This document shows positions 6,886 to 15,074 of a stretch of DNA of 64,000 bases, one piece after another (position 1 is the first letter of the stretch; the number at the start of each line of letters is the position of its first letter). Under the pieces are notes generated by a model, which saw only the letters and a list, made by a program, of their open reading frames with translations, ran no database searches and was not told the origin of the DNA. The DNA is taken from assembly GCF_001050135.1 (NCBI RefSeq), contig NZ_CP012040.1:1426001-1490000 (forward strand), read 5' to 3'. The stretch is from Cyclobacterium amurskyense. GTDB taxonomy: Bacteria > Bacteroidota > Bacteroidia > Cytophagales > Cyclobacteriaceae. The position numbers were made by a program, and so were the translations under genes.

Positions 6886-7902
6886 CTAAACTTCAAGTAT
6901 TGTCTTGAGGCGTTTTTGATTTTGAAGCCTTGGGTCTTTGGATTTAATAAGTACTGGTCTGTCTTGCATTACCTCTACACACCTTTCCAAAGTTTCCCTT
7001 TCAAGCCTATCCATTGCTTCTTGGGTATAAAAGGTGAGATGCGGAAACAAAATTACATTTTCCAATTCATATAGTTTCCGTAAAGGGTGAGTACTATGAT
7101 TTAGTGGCTCCTTACTGAAGACATCCAAACCCGCCCCTCCAATTTGCCCATTCATCAGGCTTTCCAACAATGCTTCCTCATCTATCAAAGCTCCACGAGC
7201 AGAATTGATAATAATTGCTGACTTTTTTAACATTGCCAATTCAGGCTTTCCAATTATATGCCTGGTTTCATTGTTTAACACAGCATGCAAGGAAATAAAA
7301 TCGCTTTGCTCAAGCAAAGATTGAAGCGATTCAATTTTAACAATCCCATTTTCGGCTAAATGTTCCTCAGATTTATAGGGATCATATCCAATTACTTTTG
7401 CCCTTAATCCCAAACCGGCCATTCTTGCCATACTTTTCCCTATTCGACCACAGCCAATTATACCCAGTGTTTTGCCTGCTATATCCTGAGACATCCATTC
7501 TTGAGTAGGCCAGGCCCAGAAGGACTTTCTCATTTTATTTTGGATAGCAGGCATTTTTTTAGCCAAGGCCAGAAGCATTGCAAAGGCACCTTCTGCCACC
7601 GTTTCTTCAGCATATTCTGGAATATTCACAACCACTATTCCCTTTTTATTGGCAGCAGGAATGTCTATAGCGTCTATCCCTACACCATATTTAATTATGG
7701 CTTTAAGCTGTTTTGCTGCCTTTATTACCTCAGCACCAATTGTGGTATAACACATCAATAAAATATCACATGTTTCCACCGCTTTGCAAAGGGCTTCTTC
7801 AGACACAGTTTCAGGAAGTAAAACCAGCTCATGCCCCTGGTCTCTTAAGACCTGGTCAACCATGGGGAGTTCAAGTTCCCTATCCGTTCGGACTATTTTC
7901 AT
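6886..7902 (-). CDS. D-isomer-specific 2-hydroxyacid dehydrogenase (PGDH/CtBP-like)
   Basis: This 338-residue cytoplasmic NAD-dependent oxidoreductase has the full catalytic set of the family: the Rossmann loop GCGRIG (150-155), Arg236 in NSARGALID, Glu265 in LDVFSKEPL and His288 in FPHLTFYT. The substrate loop KYGVGIDAID is also clear. The family reduces 2-oxoacids or oxidises D-2-hydroxyacids such as 3-phosphoglycerate or glycerate. The absence of a C-terminal ACT/ASB domain argues against classical SerA. The context gives no substrate: it lies 64 bp from the sigma factor start and is probably a separate unit ending just before the element remnant at 7948. Confidence 0.9.
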   Translation of the reverse strand: MKIVRTDRELELPMVDQVLRDQGHELVLLPETVSEEALCKAVETCDILLMCYTTIGAEVIKAAKQLKAIIKYGVGIDAIDIPAANKKGIVVVNIPEYAEETVAEGAFAMLLALAKKMPAIQNKMRKSFWAWPTQEWMSQDIAGKTLGIIGCGRIGKSMARMAGLGLRAKVIGYDPYKSEEHLAENGIVKIESLQSLLEQSDFISLHAVLNNETRHIIGKPELAMLKKSAIIINSARGALIDEEALLESLMNGQIGGAGLDVFSKEPLNHSTHPLRKLYELENVILFPHLTFYTQEAMDRLERETLERCVEVMQDRPVLIKSKDPRLQNQKRLKTILEV

Positions 7903-7947
7903 ATAAGGTATCTTCAGTAAAAAGAATTTACTTCTTTTAAATTAACA

Positions 7948-7979
7948 AAGCGATTTCAGTACGTAATAGATTGTTCGGG
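7948..7979. repeat. Truncated remnant of the MITE-like element
   Basis: AAGCGATTTCAGTACGTAAT and the following AGATTGT...TCGGG match the right end of the full-length element. About 12 bases (ctattgcatatt region) are missing and the whole left part is absent. It is followed by TTAAA, and TTAAA also occurs at 7937-7941. The stop codon of the RibD-like gene (7980-7982) falls immediately at its outer edge. Confidence 0.65.
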
Positions 7980-8519
7980 TTAAAGGTCGGTAGATAGATC
8001 GTAAGTCAAAATCTGCAAACCTTCAGGAAATGATTCTGTTGAAACAAGCTCCAGTTTTGCTTGAGTTTTTGACTCCCCAAAAAGTTTTTGTCCTTGCCCC
8101 AGAACTATGGGATTGACCTTCAATTTAACCTGATTGATCAAGCCATTATCGAGTAGCCAGCCTGCAAATTGGCCTCCACCACATAAGTATACATCGGTTC
8201 CGGAATGATGGATGATTTCTTTTACATTTTCAACATCCACTTTAGACAAATGAACATTAGGTTCTAAAGAAGGAATTTCAAGCTTATTTGAAAAGATGTA
8301 ATGTTCCATATGCGGGTATGGTGCCTGGCCAGGTTTTAAGTCATACTTGTATCCAAACTCATAGGTTTTCCTGCCCATAATCACCGTATTGAATTTCATC
8401 AAGTCATCCTGGTATTTATCTACCCCTTCTCCTTCACCCATAAACAGGCTAATGTCTTCATTAGGACCAGAAATGAATCCATCTATAGAAATGGCTACAT
8501 AATAGATCAACTTTTTCAT
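7980..8519 (-). CDS. RibD C-terminal/dihydrofolate reductase-like protein
   Basis: From the ATG at 8519 the protein is 179 residues and begins MKKLIYYVAISIDGFISGP, the standard start of this family. The open frame reaches 21 codons further upstream, but that stretch is hydrophobic and non-homologous. The NADPH-binding fold is shown by NTVIMGRKTYEFG, HYIFSNKL and DVYLCGGGQFAGWLL, the last being the family's GGG motif. YyaP/YwjB-like proteins of this kind have an unproven reductase function and are not classical FolA. The stop codon sits at the boundary of a mobile-element remnant, so the last codons may have been altered by insertion or deletion. Confidence 0.85.
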   Translation of the reverse strand: MKKLIYYVAISIDGFISGPNEDISLFMGEGEGVDKYQDDLMKFNTVIMGRKTYEFGYKYDLKPGQAPYPHMEHYIFSNKLEIPSLEPNVHLSKVDVENVKEIIHHSGTDVYLCGGGQFAGWLLDNGLINQVKLKVNPIVLGQGQKLFGESKTQAKLELVSTESFPEGLQILTYDLSTDL

Positions 8520-8677
8520 GATAAAAGAATTTAGTAAGTAGATAAGCCAAATACAAAGAACAATGCTAAAGTTATTCAGCATAAAATATTTACCCGTATA
8601 TACGCAATGGACCTTCTATTACTTAATGAAACCCCTCTGATCCCTTTGTATAATCCAGGATTAAATTAAATTAAAAC

Positions 8678-9571
8678 TCACAGCACTCTGACTTTATACA
8701 ATTTCATGTCATTCACCTCTAATGTATCTTGAGGGTTCTCAAAATAAATATGGTGGGTCCACCAACTTATTTCTCCTTTGGTATACACGAGTTCCTTTGT
8801 TTCGGCATTAAAATTAACTGATTTAACATGCTTTGCTCCTTCTAATGGTTCAAATGGAGTAAAGATGGAAGTTGAAATATCAAATTGCCACACACTATTG
8901 GTGGTGGACAGAAGCAATCGTTGATCACTTGTAAGGAAAAGGTCATGCCCGCTTTCATCAGGTATTTCCCATTCGTTTACTTTCTCTAATTTGGGCTGCG
9001 CACTCTTCCAATCCGCTAGCTTGTACTCCCTCAATTGATCAAATCCCAGTGCAAACAAACTGTTTTTCTCTTCGTTCCAAACCGCACCATGCCCGGAATA
9101 TAGACTATCAGAGTATAGTATATTATCCGACTGTTTGACATCATAAAGTCGGATTGAATTCCCGTTTTCCGCTGTGGAAAGCGCTACTACTATCCTTCCT
9201 CCGGGAAGATAGTCTGCAGAATGGGCATTGGGAACATGCGCATAAAAAACAGTTTTCTTGTCCTTACGATTTACCAGGGCTACGCCTCCGCTGGAAGAGG
9301 TTATTAATATTTGCCCTTCTCCAACAGGTTTACAATCATCAGTGGTATTAAAATACCCATGGTATTCTTTGGGCAAACCCTCAGAAATCGCAGCTGTCCA
9401 TTCCCAAACTTTCACAAGACTATTCTTGTTCGATTTTTCCTTATCGAAAATAACTACGTTCTCATCTCCACACCCGATTATCTCTGAGCTGTCAGTATTT
9501 ATTACCGATGTTTGTTTTTCGGAACAGGAAAAGAAAGTAACAATTAAAAATAGTGAAGAAAGAAATTTCAT
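8678..9571 (-). CDS. DUF6528-like beta-propeller lipoprotein
   Basis: The start is taken at MKFLSSLFLIVTFFSCSEK (9571), eight codons inside the longest frame, because it begins directly at a lipoprotein signal peptide with the lipobox ending TFFSC. The mature protein of about 280 residues consists of repeated blades with W/G/D patterns (LVKVWEWTAA, GQILITSSSGGVALVNRK, SADYLPGGRIVVAL, LYSGHGAVWNEEKNSLFALG, GHDLFLTSDQRLLLST). Proteins of this type are exported, often near carbohydrate genes, with unknown biochemical role. No enzymatic residues can be pointed to. The neighbours are unrelated metabolic genes. Confidence 0.7.
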   Translation of the reverse strand: MKFLSSLFLIVTFFSCSEKQTSVINTDSSEIIGCGDENVVIFDKEKSNKNSLVKVWEWTAAISEGLPKEYHGYFNTTDDCKPVGEGQILITSSSGGVALVNRKDKKTVFYAHVPNAHSADYLPGGRIVVALSTAENGNSIRLYDVKQSDNILYSDSLYSGHGAVWNEEKNSLFALGFDQLREYKLADWKSAQPKLEKVNEWEIPDESGHDLFLTSDQRLLLSTTNSVWQFDISTSIFTPFEPLEGAKHVKSVNFNAETKELVYTKGEISWWTHHIYFENPQDTLEVNDMKLYKVRVL

Positions 9572-9652
9572 GGTTAAGTCGATTTTTAAGTTCAAGCCAA
9601 AGCTTCCTTTAAAGATAATACAAAGTCAATTAAAGGATTGATTTGATACCCC

Positions 9653-10360
9653 TTAAATTATCTTTTCCCCAATAATACCAACCAAAAACCCAAGTATGGC
9701 CCCTAAAGAGGAGAGGTAATTGTTTTTCAGCTTGCTTTCAGGAATGATGTCCTGAATCAATAAATATAAAATCCCCCCACTAGCAAAAACCATTAAGAAG
9801 GCAGTTAAATCTGGATAATCACTCAAATAAATATGACCGAGCATGGCTCCAATTATACCTGAGAAACTCAGAAAAAAGAAAATGACAAGGGTTTTACGGA
9901 TAGTAAAACCACTCTGAACCAAGTCCCTGAAGGAATTAAAAGCTTCCGGCAGGTTTTGCAAACCTATAATGACGGCCAGAAGTGTTGCCATTTTGGGATT
10001 TATTGCAAAAGTAGCCCCAAGGGCAATGGATTCCGGAACAAAATCCATCATCATGGCCAATAATGTGGCAATTTTCCCACCTTTATTGGCCAAATACCAA
10101 TCAATTAGCATAAATAAAATTGCTCCAAACAGGAAGGTTCCAACCAAGGGAAACAATTCCAGTTCCTCCATCCCTTGTGGCACCAATACCAATGCCAGGG
10201 CTGATAAGATTATTCCCGCACCAAAAGACATCATGGCATGGATAATCTCGTATTTGATTGGCTTTTCTTTGATATGATGGTTAAAATAATTCGCCAATAA
10301 ACCTCCAATAAAAACGGTAATGCCTGAAAAGCCTGAGAAGAGAATGATTTTTAGTAACAT
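9653..10360 (-). CDS. ZIP-family divalent metal transporter
   Basis: This 235-residue inner-membrane protein has about eight hydrophobic segments. The ZIP core appears as HAMMSFGAGIILSALALVL, then DFVPESIALGA in the fourth helix region, then GLQNLPEAFNSF, which corresponds to the HNxPEG motif. The usual His of that motif is Gln here and the Gly is Ala. Members import zinc, iron or manganese. The changed metal-site residues leave the substrate uncertain. Located alone between a DUF6528-like gene and an Ldh-family gene, with no metalloregulator site evident upstream. Confidence 0.8.
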   Translation of the reverse strand: MLLKIILFSGFSGITVFIGGLLANYFNHHIKEKPIKYEIIHAMMSFGAGIILSALALVLVPQGMEELELFPLVGTFLFGAILFMLIDWYLANKGGKIATLLAMMMDFVPESIALGATFAINPKMATLLAVIIGLQNLPEAFNSFRDLVQSGFTIRKTLVIFFFLSFSGIIGAMLGHIYLSDYPDLTAFLMVFASGGILYLLIQDIIPESKLKNNYLSSLGAILGFLVGIIGEKII

Positions 10361-10463
10361 AACCCAAAGTTAGGTTATCCTTTGAATTTCAATACGATAT
10401 AAATTAAAAAATCCAATCTGAATTAGAAAAAAGCACCAAAAGTTGTGAAGATTAAAGAGTAAA

Positions 10464-11552
10464 TCAGGGTAAGGGAACATTACAAGACTGTGAAATGGTT
10501 TTTAACTGGTCCAGAATAATTTGATGAACTGGTATTCCATCTTCCATTCTAATAGAATAGGATTTTCGTTCAGGATCTCCAGGCACTAGCACTTTGGTCC
10601 CCCCTTCCATTGCTACAGTATTTCTCATCGTAACAATCCAATGATCCATGCTTTTTTTAAAGTCCGTCAAGTCCCTAAATCCTTCTATGTCCCAGGCGTT
10701 GAAAAAATGGCCAATTCCTTTCCCTACCTGTATTTCAGGCATAGCGGAGTTGATTGCAAAAGGAGTAGCGAAAGGCCCCCAGTTAGCACCACTCAGCACT
10801 GCACTTAAAATATCAACAGCTCCTGCCAAACAATAACCTTTGTGACCAGAGCCCTCTTTTGTGCTCCCTAAAGGCAATAAAGCCCCACCATCGATCATTT
10901 CCTCAGGCCTGTTTGTAGGTAGGCCATTTTTATCAAGACACCATCCTAAAGGTATAATTTCTCCCTCCCTGTGGGCAATTTCCACCTTCCCATAGGCTAC
11001 TGTGCTACTGGCAAAATCAATTACCACTTCCGGCTCATTCAGCGAGGGGAATGCCAGAGCAATCGGATTTGTACCCAGCATTTTTTCCTTCCCATTAAAT
11101 GGCGCAACACCTTTGGTAGTATTGGTCATGGATAGGCCAATAAAATCTTCTTTTACAGCCATAAGCGGGTAATATCCCGCTGCCCCATAATGGTTGGTAT
11201 TGCAAACAGCTATAGAACCTGAACCATGTTTATGGGTTTTTTCTATCGCTATATCCATGCACTTTGGTCCTACTACCAAACCCAAACCATTGTCCCCATC
11301 TATTGTGGAGACAGCATGTTTTTCTCTAAGCACCTTCAAATTTGGTCTGGGATTGATCCTACCTGCTTTGAGCAAATCGAAATAAGTTTTAAGTCTGGCT
11401 ATCCCATGTGAATCTATCCCATGTTCATCACTATAGGCAAGGACATCTGCAGCCAAAGCAGCTTCGTCATCAGGAACTCCCAGAGATTTAAAAACATTTG
11501 TGGTAAACGCTCTAAGCGCTAGGTGATGGATTTGCGTATAGGCTTTGGGCAT
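10464..11552 (-). CDS. Ldh-family malate/L-lactate-type oxidoreductase
   Basis: This 362-residue NAD(P)-dependent enzyme belongs to the LDH2/MDHG2 family, distinct from Rossmann-fold MDH. Family features are YSDEHGIDSHGIARL near residues 40-55 with the conserved His, TIDGDNGLGLVVGPK, the catalytic-site NTNHYGAAGYYPLMA, and KGEGSGHKGYCLA-like STKEGSGHKGYCLAG. Substrates in the family include malate, lactate, ureidoglycolate and 2,3-diketo-gulonate. The neighbouring DUF1080 gene and the nearby sugar-oxidation operon suggest a sugar-acid substrate, which is inference. The hairpin at 11612-11650 separates it from the DUF1080 gene. Confidence 0.88.
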   Translation of the reverse strand: MPKAYTQIHHLALRAFTTNVFKSLGVPDDEAALAADVLAYSDEHGIDSHGIARLKTYFDLLKAGRINPRPNLKVLREKHAVSTIDGDNGLGLVVGPKCMDIAIEKTHKHGSGSIAVCNTNHYGAAGYYPLMAVKEDFIGLSMTNTTKGVAPFNGKEKMLGTNPIALAFPSLNEPEVVIDFASSTVAYGKVEIAHREGEIIPLGWCLDKNGLPTNRPEEMIDGGALLPLGSTKEGSGHKGYCLAGAVDILSAVLSGANWGPFATPFAINSAMPEIQVGKGIGHFFNAWDIEGFRDLTDFKKSMDHWIVTMRNTVAMEGGTKVLVPGDPERKSYSIRMEDGIPVHQIILDQLKTISQSCNVPLP

Positions 11553-11611
11553 TGTTATTTGGTTAAAGATGAGCCAGATTGAAACTTTGAGATGAACTCA
11601 CAATAGGACAA

Positions 11612-11652
11612 AACAAAAACATCCGACTTACCTCATGGTCAGCCGGATGTTA
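11612..11652 (-). terminator. Terminator after the DUF1080 gene
   Basis: ACATCCG (11619-11625) and CGGATGT (11644-11650) form a perfect 7-bp stem. On the minus strand it is followed by TTTTTGTTTT. It lies about 40 bp after the DUF1080 stop and upstream of the Ldh-family start. Confidence 0.65.
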
Positions 11653-11688
11653 TAATTTGCATCTAAATATGAATTAATCTATCCTTCA

Positions 11689-12318
11689 TTAAGGTAATGG
11701 TTTAATCATAATGTCTTTGTAGTAAATCGTACTTTTAGGGTCATGAGCTTGTAGTGCAACTGTTCCACTGCTCAATCTTTTACCACTGTCACCAATTTCT
11801 CCCCTATCTGTTTTTTCATTGAACTCATTGATAACTTTTCCATTAATTTTAACAGTTATGTTATCACCCTGAACTATGATATGCTGGGTATACCATTCGT
11901 TATCTTTCACATAAGTCTCTTTAACATCTTTGAAGCTGTATACACTTCCGGTTTTCCTCCAGTCTCCTTGTGTTTGGTTAACCTGGATTTCATAACCTTT
12001 TGTTGGCCAACCATCTTTTTCAAATTCCGAGTGAATAAAAATTCCTGAATTGGCTCCAGGCATGGTTTTTACCTGCATTTTTAACTCAAAGTTTTTAAAA
12101 TTATGTTTTTTGTATTTACCGGTGTAAAACATGTGTGACCTCGGGCCTTCTACCTTAATTACTCCATCCTCAATACTGAATGAATCAGGGTTTTCACTAA
12201 AAGACCAACCTTTAAACGATTTGCCATTAAACAAGCTCTTCCAGCCTTTATCCGCTTTTTGAGCAGATACATTTAAAGAGATAAATGCGCATATAAGAAT
12301 TAATAGGATTCTTTTCAT
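11689..12318 (-). CDS. DUF1080 (3-keto-disaccharide hydrolase-like) secreted protein
   Basis: This 209-residue protein has a Sec signal peptide (RILLILICAFISLNVSA, cleavage near residue 19). It contains one concanavalin-like DUF1080 domain: SLFNGKSFKGWSF, the central MPGANSGIFIHSEF, WPTKGYEIQVNQT, and the final TIYYKDIMIKPL. DUF1080 proteins are periplasmic sugar-binding or sugar-cleaving proteins, and some hydrolyse 3-keto-glycosides. They co-occur with TIM-barrel isomerases and dehydrogenases like those at 22234-24805. Length is usual for a single-domain form. Transcribed alone and ended by the hairpin at 11612. Confidence 0.85.
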   Translation of the reverse strand: MKRILLILICAFISLNVSAQKADKGWKSLFNGKSFKGWSFSENPDSFSIEDGVIKVEGPRSHMFYTGKYKKHNFKNFELKMQVKTMPGANSGIFIHSEFEKDGWPTKGYEIQVNQTQGDWRKTGSVYSFKDVKETYVKDNEWYTQHIIVQGDNITVKINGKVINEFNEKTDRGEIGDSGKRLSSGTVALQAHDPKSTIYYKDIMIKPLP

Positions 12319-12609
12319 TGGATATAATTTGGATTATTATTGTTTAGGGGTTCAAATTAATACTTTCTTAGGGATATTTCAAGTTAAAAAAGTGAATCCC
12401 ATTTCAATTTATTTTTAAACTAACAATTCAAAATATTTTGATTGCAGAATGAAAAATAATGAAATATAAAAGTCAATTATATCCCTTTCATACCTTCTTT
12501 TTAAAATTAAATTCACTTAAAAAGAATTCATGTAATTTTATCCCGAAAATTAAATTTTTGATTTCAGAATACTCACTGTATTTTAGAGAAATTTTTAAAG
12601 TAATGTTTT

Positions 12610-12993
12610 ATGAGCCAGGTAGAAAAAACCAATTATTCCAAGGAAGAGCTTCAGGAATTTGAATTGCTGATTAATGAAAAACTGACAATCGCAAAAGAAG
12701 AATTGAATCAATTGAAACGTTCTCTCAGCAAACAAAATGATAGTGGAACAGAAAACACTGCTTCTACATCAAAATTGTTAGAAGATGGGGCAGACACACT
12801 TGAAAGAGAAAATCTAAGCCAATTGGCTGCCAGACAACAAAAGTTTATCATTAACCTTGAAAATGCTATAAGGAGAATAAAAAATGGCACTTACGGGGTT
12901 TGTGTGGACACAGGAAAACTTATCAGCAAAGAAAGATTGCGTGCAGTTCCTCATACCATGCACAGTATAGAAGCAAAACTAGGTAAAAAATAA
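12610..12993 (+). CDS. DksA/TraR-family protein lacking the zinc finger
   Basis: The 127-residue protein has an N-terminal coiled coil (about residues 10-75, rich in Glu, Lys and Leu) and the DksA-family C-terminal segment with RRIKNGTYGVCVDTGKLIS and ERLRAVPHTMHSIEAK. The classical C4 zinc site is not present; only one Cys remains in GVCVDTGK. This is common for Bacteroidota DksA-like proteins. Such factors bind the RNA polymerase secondary channel and modulate initiation, in many bacteria together with ppGpp. It is two bases upstream of the scpB GTG start, so the two are co-transcribed. I avoid the symbol dksA because function is not certain. Confidence 0.82.
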   Translation: MSQVEKTNYSKEELQEFELLINEKLTIAKEELNQLKRSLSKQNDSGTENTASTSKLLEDGADTLERENLSQLAARQQKFIINLENAIRRIKNGTYGVCVDTGKLISKERLRAVPHTMHSIEAKLGKK

Positions 12994-12995
12994 AA

Positions 12996-13556
12996 GTGGA
13001 TTTCTTACCTCGACATATTGAAGCCCTGATTTTTTGTTCAGCCGAACCACTAGGCATACAAGAAATCCAAAAGTGTCTTGCAGAAATGTTTGAGACCGAA
13101 ATCCCAATGGATCATTTGGACGAAGCCTTGGAGGCCCTTACAAACAAATACAATTCAGATGATTATTCTTTCAGCCTAGAGAAAATAGCTAGAGGATACC
13201 AATTTTTAACCAAGCCAGCCTACCTAAGTAGTGTAGCTATTTTACAAAAACACCAATCTCAAAAACGACTTTCCAACGCTCAATTGGAAACTCTGTCCAT
13301 CATTGCCTACCGGCAGCCGATAACAAAATCCGAAATGGAACAGATCAGAGGGGTGAATTGTGACTATTCTGTTCAGAAGCTATTGGAAAAGTCCCTGGTA
13401 GCCATCAAAGGCAAGTCTGAAGGACTAGGCAGGCCTCTCTTGTACGGCACTAGCTCAAAATTCATGGAATACTTCGGCATTAATGACCTGAGCGAACTCC
13501 CACAACCTAAGGATTTTAAAGAAGAGGACAACGAAATAGGAAAACAAAGCGATTGA
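12996..13556 (+). CDS. scpB: SMC-Scp complex subunit ScpB
   Basis: This 186-residue protein is the ScpB (segregation and condensation protein B) component of the SMC condensin. Its signature is seen in HIEALIFCSAEPLGIQEI, LSNAQLETLSIIAYRQPITKSE, MEQIRGVNCDYSVQKLLEK and GRPLLYGTSSKFMEYFGI. ScpB dimers bind ScpA and the Smc head domains during chromosome condensation and segregation. Translation begins at a GTG only two bases after the DksA-like stop, so the pair is translationally coupled. scpA is not in the window. Confidence 0.93.
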   Translation: MDFLPRHIEALIFCSAEPLGIQEIQKCLAEMFETEIPMDHLDEALEALTNKYNSDDYSFSLEKIARGYQFLTKPAYLSSVAILQKHQSQKRLSNAQLETLSIIAYRQPITKSEMEQIRGVNCDYSVQKLLEKSLVAIKGKSEGLGRPLLYGTSSKFMEYFGINDLSELPQPKDFKEEDNEIGKQSD

Positions 13557-13592
13557 TTTTTAAAATCTGTGTTATTATTACATAAATAGCAC

Positions 13593-13600
13593 TAAATTTG
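13593..13600 (+). promoter_or_regulatory. Candidate Bacteroidota -7 box for the pseudouridine synthase gene
   Basis: TAAATTTG matches the TAnnTTTG -7 consensus of Bacteroidota sigma-A promoters. It lies about 85 bp before the ATG. A good -33 TTG was not found at the expected distance, so support is partial. Confidence 0.35.
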
Positions 13601-13684
13601 CACCCGCTTAAGAAAAGGTCAAATCACCTTATAATTAAGCTTTTACATTTGATTATTTTAATACAGCAGAGATGCTGCAAGATT

Positions 13685-14725
13685 ATGAAAAAATTCAACA
13701 ATAAAACTGGAGATTCTTCCAAAAAATCATGGGGAGACAATAAAGAACCAGGAAAACGAACCTCCTATTCCAAAAAAAAGGACTCCACTGACAAAACTCC
13801 TGTAGAAAAAAGTGAATACAAAGGTAGAGGACGCAATCAAAAACCAATTTTTGGTAAGGTTGAGGAAAAAGACAAAAAGAAAAAAACTTTTAAAAAGCCT
13901 TTTTCTCCTATAAAAACTGGTAAAGGCAAAGATGAAGCACAGCCTATTTACAACCTAAAGACCATTCAAAAAACTGCTCAAACAGATTCGGATGAAATCA
14001 GGCTCAACAAATTCATCGCCAACGCAGGTATTTGTTCGCGAAGAGATGCAGATAAACTCATTGAAAAGGGAGAGATTTCTGTAAATGGGAAAGTAGTAAA
14101 AGAAATGGGCTACAAAGTACTTAGAAAAGACCGGGTAGAATACAAAGGAAAATCCATCCGTCCGGAAAAGCCTGTTTATATCTTACTTAATAAGCCCAAG
14201 GATTTTATCACCACAACTGACGATCCATTTGAGCGCAAGACAGTCATGCACTTGGTTGAAAATGCCTGTGAAGAGCGCCTATTCCCAGTAGGAAGACTAG
14301 ATAGAAACACCACTGGTTTATTACTTTTCACCAATGATGGAGAGCTTTCAGCCAAATTGACACATCCTTCCTATGAGATTAAAAAAATATATCAGGTAAC
14401 CCTCGATAAGCCCATAGCGAAGAATGATGTTGATACAATACTAGAAGGTGTGACACTGGAAGATGGCCTTACTGAGGTAGATGACCTACAGGTACTTTCC
14501 AAAGACCGGATGATTTTAGGCATAGAGATCCATTCTGGAAAAAATAGAATTGTTCGTAGAATTTTTGCTCATTTTGGTTACGATGTAAACGCCTTGGACA
14601 GGGTAACATTTGCAGGGTTGAGTAAAAAAGATATCCCAAGAGGTAAATACCGCTTTTTAGAAGAAAAAGAGGTTATTAACCTGAAATTCATGAATAAAAG
14701 AAAAAGTAAAAAGCGACCTATATAG
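13685..14725 (+). CDS. RsuA/RluB-family 23S/16S rRNA pseudouridine synthase
   Basis: The start is set at MKKFNNKTGDSSKK (13685); the longer frame begins at a TTG inside the presumed leader. The 346-residue protein has a Lys-rich, low-complexity N-terminal extension of about 100 residues. It is followed by an S4 RNA-binding domain (IRLNKFIANAGICSRRDAD, GEISVNGKVV). The catalytic domain carries GRLDRNTTGLLLFTNDGEL with the nucleophilic Asp and ends with IHSGKNRIVRRIFAHFGYDV. It isomerises a specific uridine in rRNA. The basic extension is typical of Bacteroidota members and may enhance ribosome binding. RluB-like specificity is probable but not provable here. Confidence 0.9.
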   Translation: MKKFNNKTGDSSKKSWGDNKEPGKRTSYSKKKDSTDKTPVEKSEYKGRGRNQKPIFGKVEEKDKKKKTFKKPFSPIKTGKGKDEAQPIYNLKTIQKTAQTDSDEIRLNKFIANAGICSRRDADKLIEKGEISVNGKVVKEMGYKVLRKDRVEYKGKSIRPEKPVYILLNKPKDFITTTDDPFERKTVMHLVENACEERLFPVGRLDRNTTGLLLFTNDGELSAKLTHPSYEIKKIYQVTLDKPIAKNDVDTILEGVTLEDGLTEVDDLQVLSKDRMILGIEIHSGKNRIVRRIFAHFGYDVNALDRVTFAGLSKKDIPRGKYRFLEEKEVINLKFMNKRKSKKRPI

Positions 14726-14738
14726 GTCGCTTTTTTTG
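14708..14738 (+). terminator. Strong Rho-independent terminator overlapping the stop codon
   Basis: AGCGACCTATATAGGTCGCT (14712-14731) is a perfect 20-bp palindrome followed by TTTTTTT. The TAG stop of the pseudouridine synthase (14723-14725) lies within the stem. The symmetric A-tract upstream could let it work on both strands. Confidence 0.9.
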
Positions 14739-14786
14739 TTTCTAGCACGGATTTGGCTATATTATTTTAAAATAAATCTTATTGAT

Positions 14787-15068
14787 ATGAAAGCCATCTG
14801 GAAAGGAAAAATCCTCGCTGAATCTAACGAGACCATTTTTTTAGAAAACAATCATTATTTCCCAAATGAGTCATTAAATCGGGAATTTTTCGAAATATCT
14901 CAAACCACTTCTGATTGCCCGTGGAAGGGAAGGGCCAATTATTATCACATTCGCATAGGAGAGGACACCAACCGTGATGCCGCCTGGCATTACCCAGCAC
15001 CTAAGGAAGCTGCCAAAGAAATCAAAGATTACGTAGCTTTTTGGAAAGGGATAGAGATTAAAGAATAG
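14787..15068 (+). CDS. DUF427 domain protein
   Basis: From MKAIWKGKILAESNETIFL (14787) the protein has 93 residues and is all DUF427. The tell-tale segments are NHYFPNESLNREFF, SDCPWKGRANYYHIRIGED and AAWHYPAPKEAAKEIKDYVAFW. The longer frame to 14736 overlaps the terminator tail and is rejected. The family is a small beta fold without established activity, often adjacent to oxidoreductases. It is six bases upstream of the flavoprotein disulfide reductase and probably co-transcribed with it. Confidence 0.85.
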   Translation: MKAIWKGKILAESNETIFLENNHYFPNESLNREFFEISQTTSDCPWKGRANYYHIRIGEDTNRDAAWHYPAPKEAAKEIKDYVAFWKGIEIKE

Positions 15069-15074
15069 AGAGCT

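Noticed and set aside
12459..12662. A 67-codon plus-strand frame before the DksA-like gene
   Set aside because: It runs into the DksA-like coding region in another frame and has the composition of A/T-rich intergenic DNA.
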